NCBI GenBank assembly: GCA_020718465.1
Contig: DYRY01000010.1
Location: 1-33,016 of the forward strand
DNA from: Anaeromyxobacter dehalogenans
GTDB taxonomy: Bacteria; UBP6; JAFGXH01
Direction: 5' to 3'
DNA: 33,016 bases
Below, piece after piece: positions 1 through 9,016 of this stretch (its first letter is position 1; the number at the start of each line of letters is the position of its first letter). Below the pieces are notes generated by a model that saw only the letters and a program-made list of their open reading frames with translations, did not search any database and was not told the origin of the DNA. Both the position numbers and the translations under genes were made by a program.

Positions 1-1
1 G

Positions 2-532
2 GTTGGAACATTTTTACCAGAGTTTTCATCAGCAAAAAGTGATCCAGAAACGGGGCAAGGCGGACATCCTAATGTTCATTATACTGTTGGAGCAGCAGCG
101 GTATTACTTGAAGTTGATAAAAGAAGTGGTAAAATGAGGGTACTGAAGGTTGTTGAGGCTATAGATGCTGGTCAAGCAATAAATCCAGACCTTGTAAGAG
201 GGCAAATAACAGGTGGTTTGCTTCAAGGATTAGCAACTGTATTATATGAGGATATGCGTTATGATTCAAAGGGACGTTTATTGAATCCAAACTTTACAGA
301 CTATAAAATTCCAACTGCAAAAGATATTCCTGAAGAGATTGTTCCTATAATCATTGAGGTTCCACAACCAGATGGACCATTTGGAGCTCGTGGAGTTGGA
401 GAACAAACAATGATTCCGGTTGCCCCAATGATTGCAAATGCAATTTATAATGGATTAGGAATAAGAATCAAATCAATGCCAATAACAGCGGAGAAAGTTG
501 CAATGGCGATTCTTGAAAAAGAGAAAAAATAG
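2..532 (+). CDS. Molybdenum hydroxylase (xanthine dehydrogenase family) large subunit, C-terminal part; 5' end outside window
   Basis: The open frame runs in from the left edge (frame starting at base 2) to the TAG at 530-532, giving the last 176 residues. The first methionine codon, at 134, is internal, because conserved sequence (GQGGHPNVHYTVGAAAV) precedes it. This is the C-terminal molybdopterin-binding domain of the xanthine dehydrogenase/aldehyde oxidase family, which hydroxylates purines or other N-heterocycles in the cytoplasm. Recognisable blocks are EAIDAGQAINPDLVRGQITGG and FGARGVGEQTMIPVAPMIAN; the Glu of GVGE matches the family's catalytic base. The Mo-cofactor N-terminal half, the FeS and the FAD subunits would lie upstream. 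The gene ends 11 bp from the convergent queA stop, with no terminator between. Substrate cannot be told from this piece. YgeY and YgeW at the right end make a purine-type or selenium-dependent hydroxylase likely. Confidence 0.88.
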   Translation, partial: VGTFLPEFSSAKSDPETGQGGHPNVHYTVGAAAVLLEVDKRSGKMRVLKVVEAIDAGQAINPDLVRGQITGGLLQGLATVLYEDMRYDSKGRLLNPNFTDYKIPTAKDIPEEIVPIIIEVPQPDGPFGARGVGEQTMIPVAPMIANAIYNGLGIRIKSMPITAEKVAMAILEKEKK

Positions 533-543
533 AGATATTTTTT

Positions 544-1596
544 TTAAATTGGTTTGATAAACATTGCATCACCATAAGAGTAAAATCGAAGGGTATTATC
601 AATTGCATATTGATAGGCATCTTTTATATTCTCTGCCCCATGAAGTGCAGAAACAAGTAGCATAAGTGTTGATTTTGGAAGATGAAAATTTGTTATTAAT
701 CCATCAATAACTTTAAATTTATATCCAGGATATATAAATATCTCTGTATCCTCTCCCTTTGGAATAACTTTACCACTCTCTAAACCATTTGCCTCTAAAG
801 CTCTTAGCGATGTTGTTCCAACAGCAACTATTTTTTTACCTGCATCTTTAGCTGAATTTATCTCTTGTGCAGTTTTTTCAGAGATTACATAAAACTCACT
901 GTGCATTTTATGCTTCTCAATTGTGTCACTTTTAACTGGTAGAAATGTTCCTAAACCAACATAGAGTGTTAAAAATGAGACTGTAATCCCTTTTTTTGCT
1001 ATTTTATCAAGTAACTCATTGGTAAAATGAAGTCCTGCAGTAGGTGCAGCAACTGCACCTTGTGTTGAGGCATAAACTGTTTGATATCTCTCATTATCAA
1101 TATTTTCATCACTTTTACTCTCTCTTGATTTTAAAATATATGGTGGTAATGGAAGACGTCCATGTTTTAATATCCAATTATCAAAATCATTAAATTTTAG
1201 ATTAAATTTAATAACTCTTTCATTTGTTCCCTCTGATAAAATACCCTCTAAACCATCTTCAAAATATATAATATCTCCAGTATTTAGTTTTGCTATTTTT
1301 CTTCCAATAATCTCCCACTCATTATTTTCAGAGTTTATTAATCTATTTAAAAATATCTCAACAACTCCTCCACTCTTTTTTTTACCAAATAGTCTTGCTT
1401 TTAAAACTTTTGCATCATTAAAAACAAGATGAATAGAGTTATCTAAATGCTCTATAATATCATAAAATGGTATAATATTTTTATTAAAACTTCCTTTATT
1501 TGTTACTAAAAGCTTTGAATGGTCCCTCTTTTCAACAGGATATGCTGCAATTAGAGACTCTGGTAGCTCATAATCATAATCATTTAGGTTTATCAT
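544..1596 (-). CDS. queA: S-adenosylmethionine:tRNA ribosyltransferase-isomerase
   Basis: QueA transfers and isomerises the ribosyl part of SAM onto preQ1-modified tRNA, giving epoxyqueuosine at wobble position 34; it acts in the cytoplasm in queuosine synthesis. The 350-residue length is normal. Family blocks are clear: YPVEKRDHSKLL near the N-terminus, DAKVLKARLFGKK, AAPTAGLHFT, VGLGTFLPVK followed by HKMHSEFY, VAVGTTSLRALE, and DGLITNFHLPKSTLMLLVSA. A longer frame reaches a TTG at 1608, but the ATG at 1596 is preferred: a GAGG Shine-Dalgarno at 1603-1606 lies 6 nt before it, and the protein then starts MINLNDYDYELPE as in the family. It stands alone: it converges on the hydroxylase gene and diverges from pilM across about 390 bp of non-coding DNA. 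Other queuosine genes are not in the window. Confidence 0.96.
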   Translation of the reverse strand: MINLNDYDYELPESLIAAYPVEKRDHSKLLVTNKGSFNKNIIPFYDIIEHLDNSIHLVFNDAKVLKARLFGKKKSGGVVEIFLNRLINSENNEWEIIGRKIAKLNTGDIIYFEDGLEGILSEGTNERVIKFNLKFNDFDNWILKHGRLPLPPYILKSRESKSDENIDNERYQTVYASTQGAVAAPTAGLHFTNELLDKIAKKGITVSFLTLYVGLGTFLPVKSDTIEKHKMHSEFYVISEKTAQEINSAKDAGKKIVAVGTTSLRALEANGLESGKVIPKGEDTEIFIYPGYKFKVIDGLITNFHLPKSTLMLLVSALHGAENIKDAYQYAIDNTLRFYSYGDAMFIKPI

Positions 1597-1990
1597 AATC
1601 CACCTCAAAAAAAAGATACTACTTATATCAAAATAAAGGGAAAAATAAAACTATTATTTTTAAGTTGTTTTACTTAAAAGCATAAAATCTTGAATTCAAA
1701 TCTAAATGAATTAATGGATAATAATTACAAAAGAGTTGATATTTGATAGATTATATGAGAAAATACTAGGATTATTTTAGAAGAAATAATGAAGAAAAAA
1801 AGGAGTTTTTTCTATTGTGTGAATTTGAGTGTTAAATTTTTTAATAATCATATCTTTATATCACAAAGAATAAAGAATGTTATTTTAGATAATTTTAATG
1901 ATTTTACTTTTTATTTTAAAAAAAAAATAAAAATTTGATTTTTACATATAAAAAAAATATAATTAAATTAATGGTTTAGGAGTAATTCTC
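1597..1990. other. AT-rich intergenic region between divergent queA and pilM
   Basis: About 394 bp of extremely AT-rich DNA separates the two divergent starts. It holds the queA ribosome-binding site at its left end and a good promoter for the pilus operon at its right end. A 49-codon frame at 1789-1938 begins with ATG after a weak AGAAG, but it is lysine- and phenylalanine-rich as expected from poly-A/T DNA and runs into the promoter, so I do not call it a gene. No tRNA, riboswitch or long hairpin was seen. Confidence 0.6.
1935..1963 (+). promoter_or_regulatory. Sigma-70 type promoter of the pilM-aroQ unit
   Basis: TTGATT (1935-1940) and a perfect TATAAT (1958-1963) are separated by 17 bp. 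A start would fall near 1970, about 20 nt before the pilM ATG, leaving just room for the AGGAG at 1978-1982. In such AT-rich DNA chance matches are common, but the spacing and placement are ideal. No sigma-54 type GG/GC element was found here, although sigma-54 often drives pilin genes. Confidence 0.6.
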
Positions 1991-3046
1991 ATGGCAAATG
2001 AACTAATTGGTCTGGATATTGGAAGTAGTTCAATAAAACTAGTTCGACTTAAACAGAACAATAAATTTACATCTTTAAAAAATTTTGCAATTGCACCCCT
2101 TCCACCAGAGGCAATTGTTGATGGTGCTTTGATGAATACATCTGCAATTACTGAGACTTTAGGGAATCTTCTCAAAAGTATGAAAATTAAGGCAGAGAAA
2201 GTTGCTCTTTCAATCTCTGGTCACTCTGTTTTTGTACGTTTTATTAGAACGAGTAATTATAGAGATGAGGAACTTGAAGAGCATATAAAATGGGATGCTG
2301 AATCGTATATTCCAGATGTTAATGATGTATATCTTGATTTTCATAAATTAACATCAATGCCAGATGCTTCAGGAGAGATTGAAGTTCTTTTGGTTGCAGC
2401 AAAAAGGAATATTATTGATGAGTATGACCAACTTGCAAAATCTGTTGGACTAAAACCAGCTATTGTGGATGTTGATGCTTTTGCAATTCAGAATACATAT
2501 GAGTATAACTATCCTGATAGATTTAAAAATGAGGTAGTTGCATTACTTAATATTGGTGCTGCAGTTACAACAATTAATATTGTTGATAAAGGTGTATCTA
2601 AATTTGTAAGAGATATGTCAAGTGGTGGCGCAGAGATAACAGCGGCTATATCACAGCATTATGGTCTTCCAGTTGAAGAGGCTGAAAATATTAAAATTGG
2701 TGTTTATGGAGGAAATTCTGACCTTGTTAACTCCAATGATCTTCATAGAATTTATGAAGAGGTTTCATATAGAATTGTTGGTGAGATTCTTCAAACTATT
2801 GACTATTTTAAAACAACAACTCCAGGAATTGAGTTAAATAGAATATATTTAACTGGAGGTGGTTCAAAAATTAATCTAATTCAAAAAAGATTAGAAGAGC
2901 AAGCTGGCGTTAGGGTTGAGGAGTTAAACCCTTTTAATAATATTAACATTGATCCAAGAGCTTTCAATATCGATTTTATTAGAGCCAACAGTTCTTTAGC
3001 AACTGTTGCGGTTGGTTTGGCTTTAAGAAAGGCGGATGACAAATGA
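1991..3046 (+). CDS. pilM: Type IV pilus inner-membrane platform ATPase-like protein PilM
   Basis: PilM is the cytoplasmic actin-fold (FtsA-like) member of the pilus alignment complex; it binds the N-terminal tail of PilN and connects the motor side to PilNOP and the secretin. The 351-residue length is typical. Actin-fold blocks are visible: phosphate-1 loop LIGLDIGSSSIKLVRL at residues 5-20, phosphate-2 region LLNIGAAVTTINIV, and the adenosine motif IYLTGGGSKI. The family signature KWDAESYIP is also present. AGGAG (1978-1982) lies 8 nt before the ATG. Its stop overlaps the pilN start as ATGA (3043-3046), indicating translational coupling. It is the first gene of the operon. Confidence 0.96.
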   Translation: MANELIGLDIGSSSIKLVRLKQNNKFTSLKNFAIAPLPPEAIVDGALMNTSAITETLGNLLKSMKIKAEKVALSISGHSVFVRFIRTSNYRDEELEEHIKWDAESYIPDVNDVYLDFHKLTSMPDASGEIEVLLVAAKRNIIDEYDQLAKSVGLKPAIVDVDAFAIQNTYEYNYPDRFKNEVVALLNIGAAVTTINIVDKGVSKFVRDMSSGGAEITAAISQHYGLPVEEAENIKIGVYGGNSDLVNSNDLHRIYEEVSYRIVGEILQTIDYFKTTTPGIELNRIYLTGGGSKINLIQKRLEEQAGVRVEELNPFNNINIDPRAFNIDFIRANSSLATVAVGLALRKADDK

Positions 3047-3606
3047 TAAAATTAAATCTATTACCAATTAGGGAAGAACAGAAAAGGAATAAGCTTATTC
3101 AGCAATTTATCCTTTTTGTTGTTGTTATTATACTCATTTTTGCAACTAATATTGTTTTTTATCAATATCATAGTGATGCATTAGAGACACAACATGAGAT
3201 TGTTACAAAACTCCAAAAAGATATTGATAAATATAAAAATCTTTTGGGTGATTTAAAGAAAGAGAAAGATAAAAAAACTGAATTTTTACAAAGAATTGAT
3301 GCTATTAACTCACTAGAGGCTTTAAGACAAAATCTGTTAAGAGTTCTTGATGAGATGAATAAACAGATTCCTCATAAAACTTGGATAACTGAGTTAAAAA
3401 AACAGGGAGCACAGATTATTCTTAGCGGTGGAGCCTCATCATTTGAGGATGTATCAACATTTGCACACTCTCTTAAAGGTGAGTCGAAATATTTTAAAAA
3501 GGTGGACATTAAAAATGTTCGACTTGAAGAGTTGAAAGATAAAAATATAAATGTTGTTGGAACACCCCGTATAGTTTTATTTGAAATAGTGTGCACACTT
3601 CAGTAG
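3043..3606 (+). CDS. pilN: Type IV pilus alignment protein PilN
   Basis: PilN is a bitopic inner-membrane protein that forms heterodimers with PilO and anchors PilM. The 187 residues begin with MIKLNLLPIREEQKR: the short cytoplasmic tail with the conserved NLLP motif that docks into PilM. A single membrane segment spans about residues 19-40 (QFILFVVVIILIFATNIVFY), followed by a periplasmic coiled-coil stretch (about 50-95) and a ferredoxin-like periplasmic domain. It overlaps pilM by 4 nt, and pilO follows 12 nt later. Length and order match the standard pilMNOPQ cluster. Confidence 0.93.
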   Translation: MIKLNLLPIREEQKRNKLIQQFILFVVVIILIFATNIVFYQYHSDALETQHEIVTKLQKDIDKYKNLLGDLKKEKDKKTEFLQRIDAINSLEALRQNLLRVLDEMNKQIPHKTWITELKKQGAQIILSGGASSFEDVSTFAHSLKGESKYFKKVDIKNVRLEELKDKNINVVGTPRIVLFEIVCTLQ

Positions 3607-3618
3607 GTGGGGGCGATA

Positions 3619-4251
3619 ATGAATGAATTTTTAGACCAGTTTGGTGGATTAAAAGCCTCTGCAAAGGCTGGTATTCTTGTTGGAGTTGCAGTTTTTACAG
3701 CTGTTATAAACTATTTTCTTTTCTTTGCTCCTATTGAGGAGGAGTATATGTCTCTTTTAAATCAAAGAGCTACTGCAGAAGAGAAAAAAGTGGAGTATGA
3801 TGGATTAAGTCGTACTTTAGAGATGGATCGTCAAATCAATAAAGAGATTGATTTAATGCTCAATGAAAAAAAAGGGAGACTTCCTGATACAACAGAGTTA
3901 GAATCCATTATGAGAGAGTTACATAGAAGAGCAAGTGATTCAGGTGTTCGAATTGCCTCTTTTCTACCAAAATCAGAGATAATTAAGGAGTTGTATGTTG
4001 AACAACCAATATCACTTATATTAGAGGCCTCTTTTCATGACACACTTAATTTTTTGTATGGTGTAAGTCAAAATACAAGGATTATAAACATGGATGATAT
4101 TCTTATGGAGAGTCCAGAGTATCGAAATCAAAAAGTTATAATATCTTCAAAGCTTGATATTAAAGTTTATCGTTTTAGAAAAGATAGTGATAAGCTTCCT
4201 GAAGATAAAACAAAAAAACCGGCATCTGCTGGAAAATCAGGTAAAGAGTAG
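3619..4251 (+). CDS. pilO: Type IV pilus alignment protein PilO
   Basis: PilO is the partner of PilN in the inner-membrane alignment subcomplex and contacts PilP. I start it at the ATG at 3619 (MNEFLDQFGGLKASAKAG), preceded by a GGTGGGGG stretch at 3606-3613; a GTG at 3607 is in frame but sits in that ribosome-binding site. One membrane segment lies at about residues 15-36 (GILVGVAVFTAVINYFLFF), then a coiled coil, then a periplasmic alpha/beta domain ending in a Lys/Pro-rich tail. The 210-residue length is usual. Identification rests on topology, conserved order and local features such as the FFAPIEEEY stretch after the membrane segment. Confidence 0.9.
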   Translation: MNEFLDQFGGLKASAKAGILVGVAVFTAVINYFLFFAPIEEEYMSLLNQRATAEEKKVEYDGLSRTLEMDRQINKEIDLMLNEKKGRLPDTTELESIMRELHRRASDSGVRIASFLPKSEIIKELYVEQPISLILEASFHDTLNFLYGVSQNTRIINMDDILMESPEYRNQKVIISSKLDIKVYRFRKDSDKLPEDKTKKPASAGKSGKE

Positions 4252-4260
4252 GGGGAGAGG

Positions 4261-4812
4261 ATGAGATATTTGCCATTTTTACTTTTGCTATCTGTTTTTG
4301 CAGGATGTTTTCCAGAGTATCAATCTAATAAAGCATCAAGTATGCAAACAAATTTAGAGAAAGAGAGAGCAAAAATTATTGATGAGATTAAGAAAAAAAC
4401 AGAGATTATTAAAGAGGATTATATCTACTCTGTTATAAACAAGAGAGATCCTTTTCAGAATATTTTTATGAAAACAGGTATATCTAATTCTGATTCAATT
4501 GTTGATGAATCAATAAAACGACCTGGTGTTGAAAAAATAGGAAGAACACATGATTTGCAACGTTTTGATATTGATGAGCTTAAATTGACTGCTATCATTT
4601 ATGGAACTGCTGCAAGAAGAGCAATTTTAGTTGATCCAACAGGAAAAAGTCATATTGTAAAAGAGGGGCAATTTCTTGGGAAAAATTATGGAAAAATTGC
4701 TTCCATAAAAGCTGATAAGTTGATTGTAAATGAAGAGACTTATGATATAAGAAAAAGAAAACAGGTTAAAAACATTGTTGTGAGTTTAAATCCAAATGAA
4801 GAGATTGAATAA
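4261..4812 (+). CDS. pilP: Type IV pilus lipoprotein PilP
   Basis: PilP is a lipoprotein that bridges the PilNO complex to the N-domains of the secretin PilQ in the periplasm. The 183-residue product has a lipoprotein signal ending in the lipobox SVFAGC (acylated Cys16). A disordered Lys/Glu-rich linker follows, then the conserved RDPF motif (NKRDPFQNIF). A small C-terminal beta domain contains LKLTAIIYGTAARRAILVD and then KEGQFLG with a following GKI, the typical PilP fold. The purine-rich GGGGGAGAGG immediately before the ATG serves as ribosome-binding site. The pilQ gene starts 18 bp after its stop. Confidence 0.93.
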   Translation: MRYLPFLLLLSVFAGCFPEYQSNKASSMQTNLEKERAKIIDEIKKKTEIIKEDYIYSVINKRDPFQNIFMKTGISNSDSIVDESIKRPGVEKIGRTHDLQRFDIDELKLTAIIYGTAARRAILVDPTGKSHIVKEGQFLGKNYGKIASIKADKLIVNEETYDIRKRKQVKNIVVSLNPNEEIE

Positions 4813-4829
4813 AATTTATAGGGGTAAAA

Positions 4830-7800
4830 ATGGGACACTTTAAATTAATACTCCTCGTGGTTGTTTTTTTTAGTGCAACAACTCTGTTCGCGGAGAGGAA
4901 CAAAATATCTAAAATATCGATTCAAGAATCGAAAGGAAAAGTGGATGTAAATGTTTTTGGAACACAAAAACCAACATTTACAATTTTTAAACTTAAGAAT
5001 CCTCTACGCCTTATTGTTGATATCTCAAATGCAGATATTAATGGTATTGAATCACCAATAGAGGTTAATAATGGAGTGATTAAACAGATTATTACATCAC
5101 AATTTGAAGATGATGTAAATGTAACAAGTCGTATTATGTTGTCTCTTAAAGAGGACTCTAAATACGTTGTAAAATCTGTTGGAAGTAGATTTGTATTGTC
5201 TTTGGAGAGTGAAGCATTCCAAGGTAATACGTCTATTGTAAAAAATAGTCTTGATGATGAGAGTTCTCAAGAAGATTTTTCTGAAAAAGAGCAACTTTTT
5301 GTTCAAAAAATGAAAGAGATTCAAACAGATCTAATTCAAAAACAGGAGGCTCTTTATAATCGTGAGATTGAACTTCAGAAAAAAGAGCGAGAACTTCAAT
5401 CTTTGAAAGGAGAGTTAATAAAAACAGCCTCTACTCTTGAGAGTAAAAAGGCTGAAAATGAGAAATTGGCAAAACTATTAGATGAAAAAACCTCTGTTTT
5501 GTCTGATAAAAATAGAACGATCTCAACTCTTGAGAAAGAGTTAAAAGATAACTCTATTGAGATACAGAAAAATCAATCTGATATTAATGCTTTGAATCAA
5601 CAACTTAAAAAGAGTAATCAAAGTATTACAGAAACATCTAAAATAAAAATTGCAATTCAAGAGCTCGAAAAACAGAAACAACAACTTTTTTTACAAAAAC
5701 AGGATGTTTCAAAAGAGATAACCCTTTTAGCAAAAGAGAAAGATAATCTTTTAAAAGAGCAAAAGATACTTGTGGCTAAATATGATGAACAAAAAAAAGA
5801 TTTTATCAATCTTTCTCAAAAATACTCAAAATTAGAGCAAGAAAATCAAAAGGCAAAAGATGAGTTTTCAAAAATCTCTTCTCAAAATGAGACATTAATT
5901 GTAGAGAATAGCAAACTCAAAAAACAACTCTCTGAAATAATTTCTCAAAATAATGAGTTGATGAAGGGAAAAACCTCAACAATTAAACTTGCAAAAGAGA
6001 ACAATCTTTTAAAAGAGCAATTGGAAAAATTAATTGAAAAAAATGAGGCTTTATCTAAACTATCAAGCGAGAGAACAAAAAAAGATGAAGATTTCTCAAA
6101 ACTTAATAGTGAGCTCAAAAAAGAGCTTACAAAATTGACAGAAAGAAATGAGGTTTTCAGAAAAGAGGCAGAGTTACAAAAACAGCTTCTCACAGAAAAA
6201 ACTGAAGCTCTAAAAAAAGAGACAGAAGAACAAAGAAAAGAGCTTTCTAAGAATAAAGCAGAGTTAGTAACTTTATCTGAAAAAAATAGTTCATCTCAAC
6301 TAAATGATCTGAAAGTTTTAAAATACAAAGATAAAATAGTTGTTGATATGGATATTGATAATTATGGTGGTGATTTTGAAGTTCTTGAACTTGCATCTCC
6401 AAAAAGATTAGTTGTTGAGTTACCAAATACAAAACTTAATAGCTCATTAACAAAAAAAACAGATGTATCAAAAGCTCTTTTAAAGACTATACGACTTGGA
6501 GAGGAGAACTCAAAATCAAGAGTTGTTTTTGATATCTCTGATGCAAATAGTATTCCACGTTATTTTGTTAAGAAAGAGAAAAATCTTCTTAAATTTACAA
6601 TGCTTTTAGAAGATGTTAAGCAATTTAAAAATATTCTTGATATAAAAATGGATTCAGATGAATCATACTCAACTATTAAAATATCTTTTGATGATGGTGT
6701 GAAATACTCTCTTATTAGAGATGATAATGATTTAGCTGTTGTGAAGTTTTATGGGGTTAAAACTCCTGAATCTCTTCAAAATACAATAGATCAAACTTCA
6801 AAGGATAGTATTGTAAAAATGATTTCACTATTTCAATCCTCTGATGACTCTATTCTTGCCATAAAATTGGAAAGAAAAGGGGAAAATGAACTATTTTTTG
6901 ATAAAGAAACAAACAGTCTTATTTGGAAGTTTAAAAATTTTAAAAAAGAGACACCTATTTTAGTTAAAAAAGAGGAAAATGTTAAATATCTTTTCTCTGA
7001 AACAGCTTCATATCAAGAGGATGGTGTTGATATTTCAAGTAAACAGTATCATGGTAAAAGAATATCAATAGATTTTAAAAATGCTGATATTCATGATGTG
7101 TTACAACTAATTGCAGATGTAAGCAAGGTTAATATAATAACTTCTGATGATGTGTCTGGAACTGTAACAATGAAATTAAGAAATGTTCAGTGGGATAAGG
7201 CACTTGATGTTATTTTGAAAACTAAATTTTTAGGAAAAGAGGTTCTTGGAAATATTATAAGAATAGCTCCACAAGAGATTTTAACAAAAGAGTATCAAGC
7301 TAAAGTTGATTTAATAAAAAAGAGAGAGGAGAATGTTCCTTTAGGAATTCGCTTAATTCCTGTTAACTATGCTCATGCAGATGAGCTTTTAGAGCAGATT
7401 AAGAGTTTACTCTCACCAAGAGGGAAAGTATCTGTGGATATTAGAACAAATGTTCTTATTGTTAAAGACACATTCCAAAAACTTGATGAGTCTGAGGCTT
7501 TGGTTAGAAATTTAGATACACAAACTCCACAAGTTCTTATTGAAGGACGTATTGTTGAAGCAGAGTCTAGTTTCTCAACAGAACAAGGTATTGAGTGGGG
7601 TGGTGGTGCAGAAACTAGTTCTAAATTTGGAACACAAACCGGATTGGTTTTCCCATCTTCAATGAAGTTAAATGGTGGTCTTGGTGGTACAAGTAATTGG
7701 ATAACAAATCTTCCTGCTGCTGGAGCATCATCAGGTGGTGGAGGATTAAATTTTTCTCTTGGTTCAATTAATGACTCAATGTCTTTAAACTTTAGAATTA

Positions 7801-8306
7801 CAGCAGCAGAGGCTCAAGGTATGTTGAAAATTGTTTCCTCACCAAGAATCTCAACTCTTGATAATAAAGAGGCAATTATTGAAACAGGTTTAAAACTTCC
7901 AATCATAACAATTAATGAACAGGGAACACCAACAACAAAACTTGTTGATGCAAAAATAAAATTAACAGTAAAACCACATGTAACATCTGATGGTTCTGTT
8001 ATTTTGAAGATGGAGTTGAAAAAAGAGGAACCAGATTTTAGCCGTAAAAACTCTTTGGGTGATCCTGCTATTATCTCAAAAAGTGCAACTACTGAGCTTT
8101 TAATAAAAGATGGACAAACTGCAGTAATTGGTGGGATGTATACTAAAAAAACATCAGATGATGAAAAAAGAGTTCCATTTTTTGGAAGTATACCTGTTCT
8201 TGGTTGGTTTTTTAAAAATACCCAACAGACAGATACACGTTCTGAACTACTTATTTTTATCACACCAAGAATTATTAACAAAGATAATGGCCTAATTAGT
8301 AAATAG
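4830..8306 (+). CDS. pilQ: Type IV pilus secretin PilQ with a very long coiled-coil insert
   Basis: PilQ forms the outer-membrane ring through which the pilus passes. At 1158 residues it is well above the usual 600-900. Visible order: signal peptide 1-21 (ends TTLFA); AMIN peptidoglycan-binding domain about 26-128; a Lys/Glu/Gln-rich heptad coiled coil about 150-487; a second AMIN about 492-592 (ASPKRLVVELP); a third, weaker AMIN-like stretch 603-703; the secretin/TonB short N-terminal domain 741-812 (ISIDFKNADIHDVLQLIADV); an N1 domain 836-895 (RLIPVNYAHADELLEQIKSL); and the secretin core from about 900 (TPQVLIEGRIVEAESSFS) to GSIPVLGWFFKN and a final LLIFITPRII. AGGGG lies about 5 nt before the ATG. 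The coiled coil is not part of standard PilQ. The cargo pilin and motor genes are not in the window. Confidence 0.96.
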   Translation: MGHFKLILLVVVFFSATTLFAERNKISKISIQESKGKVDVNVFGTQKPTFTIFKLKNPLRLIVDISNADINGIESPIEVNNGVIKQIITSQFEDDVNVTSRIMLSLKEDSKYVVKSVGSRFVLSLESEAFQGNTSIVKNSLDDESSQEDFSEKEQLFVQKMKEIQTDLIQKQEALYNREIELQKKERELQSLKGELIKTASTLESKKAENEKLAKLLDEKTSVLSDKNRTISTLEKELKDNSIEIQKNQSDINALNQQLKKSNQSITETSKIKIAIQELEKQKQQLFLQKQDVSKEITLLAKEKDNLLKEQKILVAKYDEQKKDFINLSQKYSKLEQENQKAKDEFSKISSQNETLIVENSKLKKQLSEIISQNNELMKGKTSTIKLAKENNLLKEQLEKLIEKNEALSKLSSERTKKDEDFSKLNSELKKELTKLTERNEVFRKEAELQKQLLTEKTEALKKETEEQRKELSKNKAELVTLSEKNSSSQLNDLKVLKYKDKIVVDMDIDNYGGDFEVLELASPKRLVVELPNTKLNSSLTKKTDVSKALLKTIRLGEENSKSRVVFDISDANSIPRYFVKKEKNLLKFTMLLEDVKQFKNILDIKMDSDESYSTIKISFDDGVKYSLIRDDNDLAVVKFYGVKTPESLQNTIDQTSKDSIVKMISLFQSSDDSILAIKLERKGENELFFDKETNSLIWKFKNFKKETPILVKKEENVKYLFSETASYQEDGVDISSKQYHGKRISIDFKNADIHDVLQLIADVSKVNIITSDDVSGTVTMKLRNVQWDKALDVILKTKFLGKEVLGNIIRIAPQEILTKEYQAKVDLIKKREENVPLGIRLIPVNYAHADELLEQIKSLLSPRGKVSVDIRTNVLIVKDTFQKLDESEALVRNLDTQTPQVLIEGRIVEAESSFSTEQGIEWGGGAETSSKFGTQTGLVFPSSMKLNGGLGGTSNWITNLPAAGASSGGGGLNFSLGSINDSMSLNFRITAAEAQGMLKIVSSPRISTLDNKEAIIETGLKLPIITINEQGTPTTKLVDAKIKLTVKPHVTSDGSVILKMELKKEEPDFSRKNSLGDPAIISKSATTELLIKDGQTAVIGGMYTKKTSDDEKRVPFFGSIPVLGWFFKNTQQTDTRSELLIFITPRIINKDNGLISK

Positions 8307-8318
8307 GGAGGTGTCACA

Positions 8319-9005
8319 ATGAGAAATATAATCTTTTCACTAATATTAGCTCTATTTATGGTTGGCTGTGTTGATGATTTTTATGAACTTCATATATTAT
8401 ATGTTCCTGCTCCTAAATTAGAGGGAGAGGATTGTGAATATAAACTTGTGAAGGATGGAGATGTTGTATACTATCCAAATGGGATTATGGATATATCATC
8501 CTATAATCCTTATGATTTACAACTAATTATTGAGTCAACACTTCCAAGTAAAAAGGTGAATGAGATTGAGACAAATGATATAATTGTTGAGAAGGCAATT
8601 ATTGAAGTTTCTACTATAAAAAGAGGGGTAAAAAGAAGATTAACTGTTGCAGATGGTACTTACTATATTAATAATGTTATTCCTGTTAATAGTATTTGGA
8701 TGACATCATTCCCAATTTTTTTGGATACGAGAGTTACTGATAGTTTAAATAATCTAAATCCAGATCCTGAAATTGCAGAAGAGGGACAATATGATCCTAA
8801 TTTTAGGATAGTTATTAATGTTAAACTTGAAGGTCAAACAAAAGCTGGAGCCTCTGTTAAGTCAAATGAATTTGAATTTTCGATTTATGTTTGTTATGAT
8901 TGCTTTAATTTAGAGAAATACTCTTGTGGAGATGGTTTTACACCTGATCTTTATTGTGGTATGAGACAAGACCACTCACCTATTTGTGTTGAAGCCAAAG
9001 AATAG
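8319..9005 (+). CDS. Cys-rich outer-membrane lipoprotein of the pilus operon, function unknown
   Basis: The 228-residue product starts with a short lipoprotein signal; the lipobox MVGC puts the acylated Cys at residue 17. The mature part is predicted mostly beta (alternating hydrophobic strands such as IIVEKAIIEVSTI and FRIVINVKLEGQT). It ends in a Cys-rich tail with VCYDCFNL, YSCGDG, LYCGM and PICVE, i.e. five closely spaced Cys, plus EDCEY near the N-terminus. These probably form disulphides in the periplasm or at the cell surface. GGGAGGTG precedes the ATG, and the gene starts 12 bp after pilQ, so it belongs to the operon. Placement suggests a secretin-associated or pilotin-like role, but it shows no pilotin TPR signature. 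I do not recognise the family. Confidence 0.85.
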   Translation: MRNIIFSLILALFMVGCVDDFYELHILYVPAPKLEGEDCEYKLVKDGDVVYYPNGIMDISSYNPYDLQLIIESTLPSKKVNEIETNDIIVEKAIIEVSTIKRGVKRRLTVADGTYYINNVIPVNSIWMTSFPIFLDTRVTDSLNNLNPDPEIAEEGQYDPNFRIVINVKLEGQTKAGASVKSNEFEFSIYVCYDCFNLEKYSCGDGFTPDLYCGMRQDHSPICVEAKE

Positions 9006-9016
9006 GAAATCTTCTA

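Noticed and set aside
1681-1710. GAATTCAAATC as a tRNA T-arm
   Set aside because: No acceptor stem, anticodon arm or CCA-side pairing around it; no tRNA was found anywhere in the window.
1789-1938. 49-codon reading frame upstream of pilM
   Set aside because: Composition is what poly-A/T DNA gives (Lys, Phe, Asn, Ile); ribosome-binding site is weak and the frame runs into the pilus promoter.
7814-8317. 167-residue reading frame antisense to the pilQ secretin core
   Set aside because: It lies wholly opposite a strongly conserved coding region, and the product has no recognisable motif or signal.
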